From Flagellimonas_B algarum (GTDB taxonomy: Bacteria > Bacteroidota > Bacteroidia > Flavobacteriales > Flavobacteriaceae), in NCBI RefSeq assembly GCF_040513375.1, contig NZ_JBEVTG010000001.1, positions 744,001 through 808,000 of the forward strand: a stretch of 64,000 nucleotides of DNA. The letters run 5' to 3'. The translations under genes and the position numbers were made by a program. Position 1 is the stretch's first letter; the number at the start of each line of letters is the position of its first letter. Of this stretch, positions 17,945 through 26,077 are shown in pieces. The notes under the pieces are model-generated. The model ran no database searches and was not told where the DNA came from. It worked only from the letters and a program-made list of their open reading frames with translations.

Positions 17945-18517
17945 ATGGGGAGCTTCTCGAAAAATTCGAAAAAAATACCTGACTGGTTGATACAGGCCCG
18001 TGAGAAGTGGGCTTTTAATGGCCAAGAACGGCCTGATTTCGCCACCATTCCAGAAAAAGGACAGGTTTCGGTTTGGGATTTTCCACGCCCTCCGGCTTTG
18101 GTCAAGGAATCGCGTACCTTGAAGGTGGCCCATAACGACACGATGATCGCGATGTCGAATCAAGCCTTGGCCGTTCAAGAAACGGCAAGCCCGCCCACCT
18201 ATTATGTTCCTCCTGAAGATGTCGCCTTGACGAAATTGGTTCAAATGGCAGGTAAAAGTTCGCTCTGCGAGTGGAAGGGTTTGACCGTATACTGGGCCTT
18301 ACGATCGGAACCCGAAAAAGCTATCGCTTGGTCGTATCCCGATCCGTTTCCTCCCTTTGAGCCCTTGGCGGATCATTTGGCGTTTTACCCGCAATACCTC
18401 GCTTGTTATTTGAACGAAGAACCGGTCACTTCACAACCCGGTGGCTTCTATGCGGGTTGGATCACCAAAGAACTGGTCGGACCATTCAAAGGGGAACCGG
18501 GTACCGGACATTGGTAA
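17945..18517 (+). CDS. DUF427 domain protein
   Basis: A 190-residue cytoplasmic protein with the DUF427 fold, a small beta-rich domain of unknown function. Landmarks are 'VWDFPRPPALVKESRTLKVA', 'SPPTYYVPPEDV' and 'CEWKGLTVYW', ending 'DHLAFYPQYLACYLNEEPV'. I chose the ATG at 17945 because upstream codons overlap the divergent DUF2237 gene and read as antisense of it. It is 21 bp before the peptidase gene and could be co-transcribed. Confidence 0.85.
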   Translation: MGSFSKNSKKIPDWLIQAREKWAFNGQERPDFATIPEKGQVSVWDFPRPPALVKESRTLKVAHNDTMIAMSNQALAVQETASPPTYYVPPEDVALTKLVQMAGKSSLCEWKGLTVYWALRSEPEKAIAWSYPDPFPPFEPLADHLAFYPQYLACYLNEEPVTSQPGGFYAGWITKELVGPFKGEPGTGHW

Positions 18518-18538
18518 GAACCTCAAACGAGAACAACG

Positions 18539-19654
18539 ATGATGAAACACTTACTTTACTGCTTTCTCGGTCTAATGACCATGGCCAACGCCCAAGATCG
18601 TTTGCGAGACCATGGCATCGAAATCGGCGTGCTACACCCTGGCGAATGGAATGCCATAACCGATGTTCCTGGGGTCGAAGTAGGGCAGCTCACCTTAATC
18701 GAAGGTGACAGCATCCGTACCGGGGTGACCGCCATCCTGCCACACCGGGGGAACCTCTTTCAAGAAAAAGTTCCGGCAGCCATCCACATCGGTAATGGTT
18801 TCGGCAAATTGGCCGGATATACCCAGGTGAAGGAACTAGGGAATTTGGAAACCCCGATCTTATTGACCAATACCTTGAACGTACCCACTGCGGTCAATGC
18901 CCTTATAGGATATTGTTTGGCACAAAACGGCAATGAAAACGTCCGTTCCGTGAATGCGGTGGTGGGCGAAACCAATGATGGGTATCTGAATGATATTCGC
19001 GGGCAACATCTTACCGAATCCCATATGCTACAGGCAATTCAAAATGCCAAAGGGGGCGTTGTCACCGAAGGGAATGTGGGCGCCGGTACCGGAACCGTCT
19101 GCTTTGGATACAAAGGGGGCATCGGCACCGCGTCAAGGGTCTTGCCCAAAACCTCAGGAGGCTATACCGTCGGAGTGTTGGTACAAAGCAACTTCGGTGG
19201 AGTGTTGCGCATAGCCGGTGTCGATATCGGCAAACAACTTGGGCAGTATTCCGATAGTTTTCGGTATACCCCGGATGGATCTTGCATGATCGTCGTCATG
19301 ACCGATGCCCCGTTAGGATCGCGAAATTTGGAACGCCTCGCAAAACGGGCGATGTTGGGGTTGGGCAAAACCGGGGGTATCGCCAGCAATGGCAGTGGTG
19401 ATTATGTCATCGCGGTGTCAACGGCCGAAGCCTGCCGCATCCCCTATCAAAGCACGAATTCGTTACAGACACGCCAGAACTTACGGAACGGTGCCATGAC
19501 GCCCTTGTTCTTGGCGGTTATCGAGGCAACGGAAGAAGCCATTTTGAATTCCATGTTTGCCGGAGAGACCATGACAGGGCGCAATGGGCATACCATCAAG
19601 GCACTGCCTAAACAAGAAGTGCTTGCCTTACTCAAAAAAGCCGGAAAGCGTTAA
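18539..19654 (+). CDS. P1 family peptidase (DmpA/S58), exported
   Basis: A 371-residue peptidase of MEROPS family S58, self-activating N-terminal nucleophile enzymes that act as D- or L-aminopeptidases or beta-aminopeptidases. The autocleavage site is visible as Gly247-Ser248 in 'TPDGSCMIVVMTDAPLG'; Ser248 would become the nucleophile of the small subunit. Other markers are 'ITDVPGVEVGQLTL', 'GNVGAGTGTVCFGYKGGIGT' and 'ASNGSGDYVIAVST'. A signal peptide ends near residue 18 (MANA). The gene ends 2 bp before the convergent DUF2891 stop. Substrate range cannot be judged. Confidence 0.92.
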   Translation: MMKHLLYCFLGLMTMANAQDRLRDHGIEIGVLHPGEWNAITDVPGVEVGQLTLIEGDSIRTGVTAILPHRGNLFQEKVPAAIHIGNGFGKLAGYTQVKELGNLETPILLTNTLNVPTAVNALIGYCLAQNGNENVRSVNAVVGETNDGYLNDIRGQHLTESHMLQAIQNAKGGVVTEGNVGAGTGTVCFGYKGGIGTASRVLPKTSGGYTVGVLVQSNFGGVLRIAGVDIGKQLGQYSDSFRYTPDGSCMIVVMTDAPLGSRNLERLAKRAMLGLGKTGGIASNGSGDYVIAVSTAEACRIPYQSTNSLQTRQNLRNGAMTPLFLAVIEATEEAILNSMFAGETMTGRNGHTIKALPKQEVLALLKKAGKR

Positions 19655-19656
19655 GT

Positions 19657-20781
19657 CTACTGTTGGTCTAAAGCATAAATGGCGAAGGATCCCAACCAAT
19701 GGCCGCCTTCATAACTATCCCCGACCAAGTTGGGAAAGGAATAGGCCACATGCTCATGGGCCAATGCCCTTAGGTGGCCAAATGTTTCAGGATATTGGCC
19801 GGCCAGTCCGAACAGCACCCATGCCCGGCTGAAGTTCAAACCATCAAGATGCACCAATTGACCATCTTCACGATCCCCTACCAAGGCCACCTCCAAATTG
19901 AAATCGGTCTGGCCCAGTTGGGGCATAAAACGATTTATCCAATCCAAAAAAACTTGCTCTGGTAAAATTCGTCGCATCAAATCGATTTCTTCAAAACAAG
20001 GCGAGAGAAAATCAGCACCGCTGGGTTCCCAATCCAAAGGACAACCCTCATCTTCCCCGTAAAAAACCATGGCCCGTTGTCGAATGACGTCTAACAAGGC
20101 GGTATCGTTCAAAGCCACGGCATAATCCCACGCGAATGACAGTCCAAAAGCCGTATTGGTATGGGTGCCGACACGAACCGGATAGACGAGCTTGGGAAGG
20201 TAATCGGTCATTTTTTTGGCGATCAATTCGGTCAATGGCTTCAGGTTTTGTTCCAATTCTCGGGCAACGGGATTCTGCCAATGATGTAATTCTTCAGCCA
20301 ATTTCAGTAGCCATCCCCAGCCGTAGGTCCGTTCGTAATTGCGATTGTGTTTGTTGTCGAAATAGGCGACCTCCCGTTCGATATTTTCTTTGGACAGGTT
20401 TTCGGTCAATATCCGTTTGATCCGTTCCGCGCCGTCAAGATCAGGATAACGTTGCAACAATTTCACCATCGACCAATGCCCATGAACCGCTGAATGCCAA
20501 TCGAAGCAGCCGTAAAAAGATGGGTGCAAGCTTTTTGGGGTGGCCAGGTCCTCATCACTGCCCAAGACCTGCCCCAATTTGTTGGGGAATTCTTGTTGTA
20601 CGCAATCCAAAGGAAGGGTCGCCAGGTTCTGGGCCTCGGCCTGGGTCAAAACGATAGCAGCGACCTCGGTCGCTACAGGCCCTTGGGATTCGGCAACATT
20701 TGAATCTTTAGTCGTTGTCGGCTGACACGCTAGAAAGAGCCCGATTAGGGTTCCAAACACAAGGAAACGGATTGCTTTCAT
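19657..20781 (-). CDS. DUF2891 lipoprotein
   Basis: A 374-residue lipoprotein (lipobox LFLAC, Cys19) with the DUF2891 domain, an all-helical alpha/alpha-toroid-like family of unknown activity. Clear family landmarks are 'LHPSFYGCFDWHSAVHGHW', 'NYERTYGWGWLLKLAEELHH', 'YPVRVGTHTNTAFGLSFAWD' and 'GDSYEGGHWLGSFAIYAL'. The toroid-like pattern suggests a glycosidase-like or carbohydrate-binding role, which is an inference. I start at the ATG at 20781, giving a proper signal peptide, not at 20835. It is convergent with the P1 peptidase and divergent from the SPFH gene across 117 bp. Confidence 0.85.
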   Translation of the reverse strand: MKAIRFLVFGTLIGLFLACQPTTTKDSNVAESQGPVATEVAAIVLTQAEAQNLATLPLDCVQQEFPNKLGQVLGSDEDLATPKSLHPSFYGCFDWHSAVHGHWSMVKLLQRYPDLDGAERIKRILTENLSKENIEREVAYFDNKHNRNYERTYGWGWLLKLAEELHHWQNPVARELEQNLKPLTELIAKKMTDYLPKLVYPVRVGTHTNTAFGLSFAWDYAVALNDTALLDVIRQRAMVFYGEDEGCPLDWEPSGADFLSPCFEEIDLMRRILPEQVFLDWINRFMPQLGQTDFNLEVALVGDREDGQLVHLDGLNFSRAWVLFGLAGQYPETFGHLRALAHEHVAYSFPNLVGDSYEGGHWLGSFAIYALDQQ

Positions 20782-20898
20782 ATGAACAGGGTTGATCAAG
20801 GATAGGCAATGTAACAAAACCTTCCTATTTTGCACTAACCTAATACAGGCTTCTTTAAATTACTTAGCTTTAAAACACGAACATCAAAAACACTACTC

Positions 20899-22026
20899 AT
20901 GGATATTTTTAGCAGGATCAAAGAGAAACTCAGTCATGAATTCATCGATATCGTTGAATGGCTTGATTATACGGATGATACCATAGCCCATCGTTTCGAA
21001 CGGTATCAAAACGAAATCAAGAACGGGGCGAAGTTGATCGTACGGGAAGGGCAGACCGCCGTGTTCGTCAACGAGGGGCAATTGGCCGACGTTTTCACCC
21101 CCGGCACATATGAACTGATTACGAAGAACCTTCCGATCTTGGCCACCTTAAAGGGATGGAAATACGGATTCAACTCCCCTTTCAAAGCAGAGGTCTACTT
21201 TGTCAATACCCATCTGTTTACTGATGAAAAATGGGGGACAAAGAACCCGATTACCTTAAGCGATGAACGCTTCGGTTTGGTCGAGATCCGGGCTTTCGGT
21301 ACCTATGCATTCAAAATTTCGGATGCCGGAAAGTTCATCATCGACATCGTGGGCACCGACAATAATTTTACCAACTTCGAGATCAACGAGCATCTCAAGA
21401 GTTTGATCGCTACCCGGTTTACGGATACTGTCGGTGAGGCCAATCTCCCTATAGAACTCTATGCGGCGAATACCACCGAACTGTCCGATACCTGTCAAGA
21501 GGTCATGGCCCCTGAATTCGAATCGGTCGGTATATCGTTGGAAAAATTCTATATCGAAAATGTCTCCATGCCCGAAGACCTTAAAAAGGAAATCTTCGAA
21601 TACAGCCGTATCGATAAGTTGGATCTGGATAAATTGACCAAGTTCAAAACCGCGAAAGCCGTTGAGGCTGCCGCGAAAAACGAGGGCGGAACCGCCGGAG
21701 CGGGCATGGGCATGGGCATGGGCTTCGTATTGGCACAGCAAATGGGAGGCCTGATGAACCCACAAGCGGCCCAGGCCGTACCACAGCCCACTGCAGCCGT
21801 ACCCCCGCCGATGCCGACCCAAGTGCTGTATTATTACGCGGTGAACGGCACCCAGCAAGGACCTGTGGGAATGGACCAGTTGAAGGCCCTTTTTGCCAAT
21901 CGCACCATCAACAAAGAAAGCTTGGTCTGGAAACAAGGTATGGCGAATTGGAGCGCACTTCAAGAAGTACCCGAACTGCAGTCGTTCTTAGGTGGAAGTA
22001 CCCCGCCACCCCTACCACAAGCCTAA
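20899..22026 (+). CDS. SPFH-domain protein with C-terminal GYF_2 domain
   Basis: A 375-residue protein. Residues 1-260 or so form an SPFH (band 7) domain of the YdjI or virion-core type ('NGAKLIVREGQTAVFVNEGQ', 'FGLVEIRAFGTYAFKISD'). A Gly/Met-rich linker 'GAGMGMGMGF' and a Pro-rich stretch follow. A GYF_2 domain (about 303-355) is marked by 'YYYAVNGTQQGPVGMDQLK' and 'LVWKQGMANWSAL'. No signal peptide is present. GYF_2 domains bind proline-rich sequences, and the protein's own tail contains 'TPPPLPQA'. A zinc-ribbon membrane protein gene starts 58 bp downstream. A membrane-scaffold role is likely by family, unproven here. Confidence 0.88.
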   Translation: MDIFSRIKEKLSHEFIDIVEWLDYTDDTIAHRFERYQNEIKNGAKLIVREGQTAVFVNEGQLADVFTPGTYELITKNLPILATLKGWKYGFNSPFKAEVYFVNTHLFTDEKWGTKNPITLSDERFGLVEIRAFGTYAFKISDAGKFIIDIVGTDNNFTNFEINEHLKSLIATRFTDTVGEANLPIELYAANTTELSDTCQEVMAPEFESVGISLEKFYIENVSMPEDLKKEIFEYSRIDKLDLDKLTKFKTAKAVEAAAKNEGGTAGAGMGMGMGFVLAQQMGGLMNPQAAQAVPQPTAAVPPPMPTQVLYYYAVNGTQQGPVGMDQLKALFANRTINKESLVWKQGMANWSALQEVPELQSFLGGSTPPPLPQA

Positions 22027-22084
22027 TCGAAATTTTGTGGATCAGAAGTGGTGATGGTTTCCATTGCCCCAATGACCCCTTGCC

Positions 22085-23179
22085 ATGGAGGAACGTAAAA
22101 CCCAACATACTGAGCTTAAAAAGGCCTGTAGCAACTGTGGTGCGGAGCTGAAATACCGCCCCGGAACGACCAATATCAGCTGTGACTATTGCGGTCATGA
22201 AGAGGTCATCGATGTAGACGGGAATGGTTTTCAAGAACTGGAGCTCTACCCCTATCTCAAGGAAATGGGAGGGCAAAAGCACAGTGAGGAAATCAGTATG
22301 CTTCAGTGCAAAAACTGTGGTGCGGTGCAACATGTCGAAGAAAATTACAAATCGCTCCATTGCGTGTATTGTAGTACGCCTTTGATTTTACAAGATCAAT
22401 ATACCGAAGACTGGATTTTGCCCGGTGCCGTGCTCCCCTTCCAGATCGATCAAAAAGAATCGTTCCGCATCTTCCAACGTTGGGTCAAAAGCCTCTGGTT
22501 CGCTCCGAATAACCTGAAAAAGGCCGCCTTGGACCCGCAATTCACCAAAGGATTGTATTTGCCCTATTGGACCTTCGACGCACAATTGTACGCTCAATAT
22601 TCAGGACAGCGAGGGGATTATTACTACGTGACCAAGACCTACCGCGATAGCCAAGGGCGCACCCAGACCAAACAAGTTCGGAAAACGCGTTGGACCCCTG
22701 CCTCGGGCCAAGTTTCGGGTTTCGTTGACGACACTTTGGTCAAGGCCTCACAACAGAAAGCGGGCAAGATCCCTTCGAAGATCGCCTATTGGAACCTGAA
22801 ACTCTTACAACCTTTCCACAGCAGTTTCTTATCGGGTTTCGTTACCGAGAAATATACCATTCCTTTAAAACAAGGGCATTTGGCCGCCAAACAAGAAGCC
22901 GACCAAATTGCCGATCGCTGGTGCCGCCGTGACATCGGTGGCGATACCCAACGGATCAACCGATTGCAGGTATCGCTAAGCGAAGAGACGTTCAAACATA
23001 TATTGTTACCGGTCTATCTCAGCGCCTATCGATTCAATGGAAAGGAATACAATTTTTTCATCAACGGGGAAAGTGGTACGATTTCAGGAACCCGACCCTA
23101 TAGTTTTTGGAAGATCTTCTTCACGGTCTTGCTGGTTTTGGCCGTAGTGGGAGCTATTGTGGTGTTCGCCCAGAAATAA
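22085..23179 (+). CDS. Zinc-ribbon protein with C-terminal membrane anchor
   Basis: A 364-residue protein with two zinc ribbons at the N-terminus. The first has C15, C18, C33 and C36 ('CSNCGAEL', 'CDYCGHEE'). The second has C75, C78, C93 and C96 ('CKNCGAVQ', 'CVYCSTPL'). A middle domain follows with 'LYLPYWTFDAQLYAQYSG', and a transmembrane helix at the end ('FFTVLLVLAVVGAIVVFA'). The pairing with the SPFH-GYF gene recurs in my memory of bacterial genomes and suggests a membrane complex. Its 3' end overlaps the convergent brnQ gene by 26 bp. No enzymatic motif is visible. Confidence 0.85.
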   Translation: MEERKTQHTELKKACSNCGAELKYRPGTTNISCDYCGHEEVIDVDGNGFQELELYPYLKEMGGQKHSEEISMLQCKNCGAVQHVEENYKSLHCVYCSTPLILQDQYTEDWILPGAVLPFQIDQKESFRIFQRWVKSLWFAPNNLKKAALDPQFTKGLYLPYWTFDAQLYAQYSGQRGDYYYVTKTYRDSQGRTQTKQVRKTRWTPASGQVSGFVDDTLVKASQQKAGKIPSKIAYWNLKLLQPFHSSFLSGFVTEKYTIPLKQGHLAAKQEADQIADRWCRRDIGGDTQRINRLQVSLSEETFKHILLPVYLSAYRFNGKEYNFFINGESGTISGTRPYSFWKIFFTVLLVLAVVGAIVVFAQK

Positions 23180-24449
23180 CACCTCTGGATTGCAACCCGA
23201 TGACGATCAAAAAGACGGTTATTGCAGGGAGCACCCAACCCATATGGAATTCAGACAAAGGCATCCATCCAGCCAAGGATTTTGAAATGTCGGGAAAGCC
23301 GATGGTACCCAAAAAATCGGGAATGGAGAAAACCAGGGTGGTGGCCACCACGGAGCGGAAAAGCAATGGGGTCGCCCAAGAATCCGGGAGGATGTTCAAG
23401 AGGATCAACACAATGGTCACGGGATAGATGAACATCAAGGCAGGAAGTGCCACCGCGATGATGTATCCCACATTGAACTGCCCCATGAGTACCCCCAAAA
23501 AACAGCCGATAAGGGCCGTGGCGATATACGCTTTTTGAGAACCTCCGAAACGCCCTTTGACAAAATCGGCGGTTCCGGTAACGATACCCACTGCGGTCGT
23601 AAAACAAGCCAATGCGACCAAGATACTGAGCAATAGGGTAGCCGTTGTGCCCAAGGTCTTTAAGCTAAGACCGTTCAATAAAGCCGTTCTGGCAATCGCG
23701 GCATCGAATTCTTTCTGCATCAAGGCTCCGGTCAAGACCAAACCAGCATATACTAGGAGAAGCCCTAACCCTGCCAACAATCCGGCCCTTGCGATAATGC
23801 GTTTCTTATGCTCGAAAGAGGCTTGTCCATCTTTGAGGTTCAATGAAATGATAATTACCCCACCGACTACCACAGCACCTATAGCATCGAAGGTCTGGTA
23901 TCCTTCCAATATTCCATGAGTCAATGGATTCGCGAAGGCATTCGAACCGAACGATAGTTCAAAACCGAATAGCGCTTTAAGAATGATGGCCAACAGGATG
24001 AGGATGATCGCCGGGGTCAAGATCTTGCCGACCACATCGAGGATCCGCGATCTGTTGATCACAAAAAGGAACACCAAAACGAAATAGATACTACTGGTTA
24101 CCCATGAAGTGATTTCAAAGGAAGGGGCTATGGCCATCTCATGGGTTACCGAAGCGGTTCTAGGGGCCGGTAGCGTTATGGAAATGGCATAGACCAAATA
24201 ACAATAGACCAAACTGAAAAGGGGCGAGACCTTTTTCCCGAAATCGAACATGGTGCCCTGTAATCGCGAATGCGCTACGATCCCTAAAATCGGGATGAGC
24301 ACGGCCGAAATCCCGAAACCGGCCAATACCAGCCACCAGGCGGAACCTGCTTTAAAGCCCAACTGCGGGGGAAGAATCAGGTTTCCTGCACCGAAAAAAA
24401 GCGAGAAAAGTGCGAATGCAACTACAAGGATGCCCTTTTTATTGGCCAT
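23154..24449 (-). CDS. brnQ: Branched-chain amino acid:cation symporter BrnQ
   Basis: A 431-residue multi-span inner membrane transporter of the LIVCS family, which imports leucine, isoleucine and valine with Na+ or H+. The N-terminal signature 'ALFSLFFGAGNLILPPQLGF' is diagnostic, and about 12 hydrophobic segments follow. I start at the ATG at 24449 ('MANKKGILVV'). A GTG two codons upstream (24455) is in frame but less likely. The gene is monocistronic and overlaps the 3' end of the zinc-ribbon gene on the other strand. Confidence 0.93.
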   Translation of the reverse strand: MANKKGILVVAFALFSLFFGAGNLILPPQLGFKAGSAWWLVLAGFGISAVLIPILGIVAHSRLQGTMFDFGKKVSPLFSLVYCYLVYAISITLPAPRTASVTHEMAIAPSFEITSWVTSSIYFVLVFLFVINRSRILDVVGKILTPAIILILLAIILKALFGFELSFGSNAFANPLTHGILEGYQTFDAIGAVVVGGVIIISLNLKDGQASFEHKKRIIARAGLLAGLGLLLVYAGLVLTGALMQKEFDAAIARTALLNGLSLKTLGTTATLLLSILVALACFTTAVGIVTGTADFVKGRFGGSQKAYIATALIGCFLGVLMGQFNVGYIIAVALPALMFIYPVTIVLILLNILPDSWATPLLFRSVVATTLVFSIPDFLGTIGFPDISKSLAGWMPLSEFHMGWVLPAITVFLIVIGLQSRGVISGRTPQ

Positions 24450-24712
24450 TGTCACGAATTTGTTTGGTAAGATAGGTCAAATTTGTATATTGAAATCGCC
24501 GAAAGCGTTGCTAGGGAGGGTTTTAGGACCACTGTGCATTTCATCGAAAAAATACCAAAAAAGCGGTGACGATGAAAATAAAACGAATCGACCATTCGTT
24601 GCCCTATTGTCGACGATCGGTAAACCGATTGTGAATTAACCAACTAACTGTTCAATCTTGCATTACTCAGTCCCCAAATTGAAACATGCAACTTAAAAAC
24701 TGAACCAAGCTT
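24450..24712. other. Intergenic region between brnQ and a small zinc-finger gene
   Basis: This 263-bp stretch lies between divergent genes and must hold both promoters. I see no perfect TAnnTTTG element with a spaced TTG on either strand, no strong hairpin and no small ORF with family-like composition. No function beyond promoter space can be supported. Confidence 0.5.
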
Positions 24713-24985
24713 ATGAGTAAGACCATTACCCCCGATGGCAACAAACTTTCCGGTATTTACTGTAACATGTTCGGGCATCACTATGTGGTTACCAAAAAAG
24801 TTACGGAGCATATCAAAGAATACCGATGTGTCCACTGCCAAAAACGAGTGACTACCAATGCACAGGGTACCTTATCGCCTTTAACCCCGGAAATGCAGGA
24901 AATCAATAAGGTTCTTGAAGAGATCCACACCAAGCGCACGAGAAGGTTCGTTTCCAAAAAGCAAGAAGCCAAACGCGTCGCTTAG
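24713..24985 (+). CDS. Small conserved protein with a putative Cys/His zinc site
   Basis: A 90-residue basic protein. Residues Cys17, His22/His23, Cys39 and Cys42 ('YCNMFGHHYV', 'EYRCVHCQKR') form a compact potential zinc knuckle. The C-terminal part is helical and Arg/Lys-rich ('EEIHTKRTRRFVSKKQEAKR'). I recall similar small proteins in other flavobacteria but no named family. A nucleic-acid-binding role is plausible from the basic tail but not shown. Its stop overlaps the convergent thiL stop by 4 bp. Confidence 0.75.
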   Translation: MSKTITPDGNKLSGIYCNMFGHHYVVTKKVTEHIKEYRCVHCQKRVTTNAQGTLSPLTPEMQEINKVLEEIHTKRTRRFVSKKQEAKRVA

Positions 24986-26031
24986 TCTCCATCAAAAGCA
25001 TTCCAGCCCTGGGCCGTTAGCGGAATCTTCGTGTCGGCGCGGGTAATGAGATGCGCCCCTTCCTTTTTATCGGTCATATGCCCAATGACCGTCAGGTTCG
25101 GATTCGCCTTTATTTTCGGATAATCGGATTGATCAATGGTAAACAGCAATTCGTAATCCTCCCCACCGCCCAAAGTAATCATCGTACTATCCATGTTGAA
25201 TTCCTCCGCCGCCGCGATCACCGTTGGATCCAATGGAATTTTATCTTCGAACAAATTACATCCCGTACCGCTTTGCTTGCATAAATGCAGGATTTCGGAT
25301 GAAAGCCCATCGCTGATATCGATCATTGCGGTCGGTCGTACCTCCAAAGCCGCCAACAAAGGCACTATATCTTTCCTAGCCTCCGGTTTCAATTGCCTTT
25401 CGATGATATAGGAATAGCCATCAAGGTCAGGTTGGTTATTCGGGTTTACCTTGAACACCTCGTTCTCGCGCTCGAGCACTTGCAGCCCCAAATACGCGCC
25501 GCCAAGATCCCCTGAAACAACCAAAAGATCATTGGGTTTAGCTCCATTGCGATACACCAAATCCTTGGCTTTCGCCGATCCCAATGCAGTGATACTGATC
25601 AACATCCCTTTATTCGAAGAGGTGGTATCGCCCCCGACCAAATCGACCTTATAGGTTTCACAGGCCAGTCGCACCCCTTCATAAAAAGCCTCAAGGGCCT
25701 CTAAAGGAAAACGGTTCGATACCGCGATGGCAACCGTGATTTGGGTGGCCATTGCATTCATCGCATAAATATCGGAAAGGTTGACCATGACTGCTTTGTA
25801 CCCTAGATGTTGCAAGGGCATATAGGCCAAATCAAAGTGTACCCCTTCGACCAAGAGGTCGGTAGAGACCACTACTTGGTCGCCGGCGTAATCCAAAACC
25901 GCGGCATCATCGCCGATGCCTTTTAGCGTCGTATCATGTTGCAATTTGAACTGCTTGGTCAAATGCGTGATCAACCCAAATTCCCCTAAGCTTTCAAGCG
26001 CTGTCTTTTCTTGATCTTTGTCTTCGAACAT
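24982..26031 (-). CDS. thiL: Thiamine-monophosphate kinase ThiL
   Basis: A 349-residue cytoplasmic kinase that phosphorylates thiamine monophosphate to thiamine diphosphate with ATP. AIRS/PurM-like features are clear: 'GIGDDAAVLD' for metal/ATP binding, 'STDLLVEGVHFD', 'NLSDIYAMNA' and 'ALVGGDTT'-like 'DLVGGDTTSS', then 'MIDISDGLSSEILHLC' and 'GGGEDYELLFT'. Start at the ATG at 26031. No other thi genes are near, and no TPP riboswitch is recognisable upstream. Confidence 0.95.
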   Translation of the reverse strand: MFEDKDQEKTALESLGEFGLITHLTKQFKLQHDTTLKGIGDDAAVLDYAGDQVVVSTDLLVEGVHFDLAYMPLQHLGYKAVMVNLSDIYAMNAMATQITVAIAVSNRFPLEALEAFYEGVRLACETYKVDLVGGDTTSSNKGMLISITALGSAKAKDLVYRNGAKPNDLLVVSGDLGGAYLGLQVLERENEVFKVNPNNQPDLDGYSYIIERQLKPEARKDIVPLLAALEVRPTAMIDISDGLSSEILHLCKQSGTGCNLFEDKIPLDPTVIAAAEEFNMDSTMITLGGGEDYELLFTIDQSDYPKIKANPNLTVIGHMTDKKEGAHLITRADTKIPLTAQGWNAFDGD

Positions 26032-26077
26032 GGGGCAAATGTAAATGCATTTATTTAAATTGTATCTTTACTTAGCT

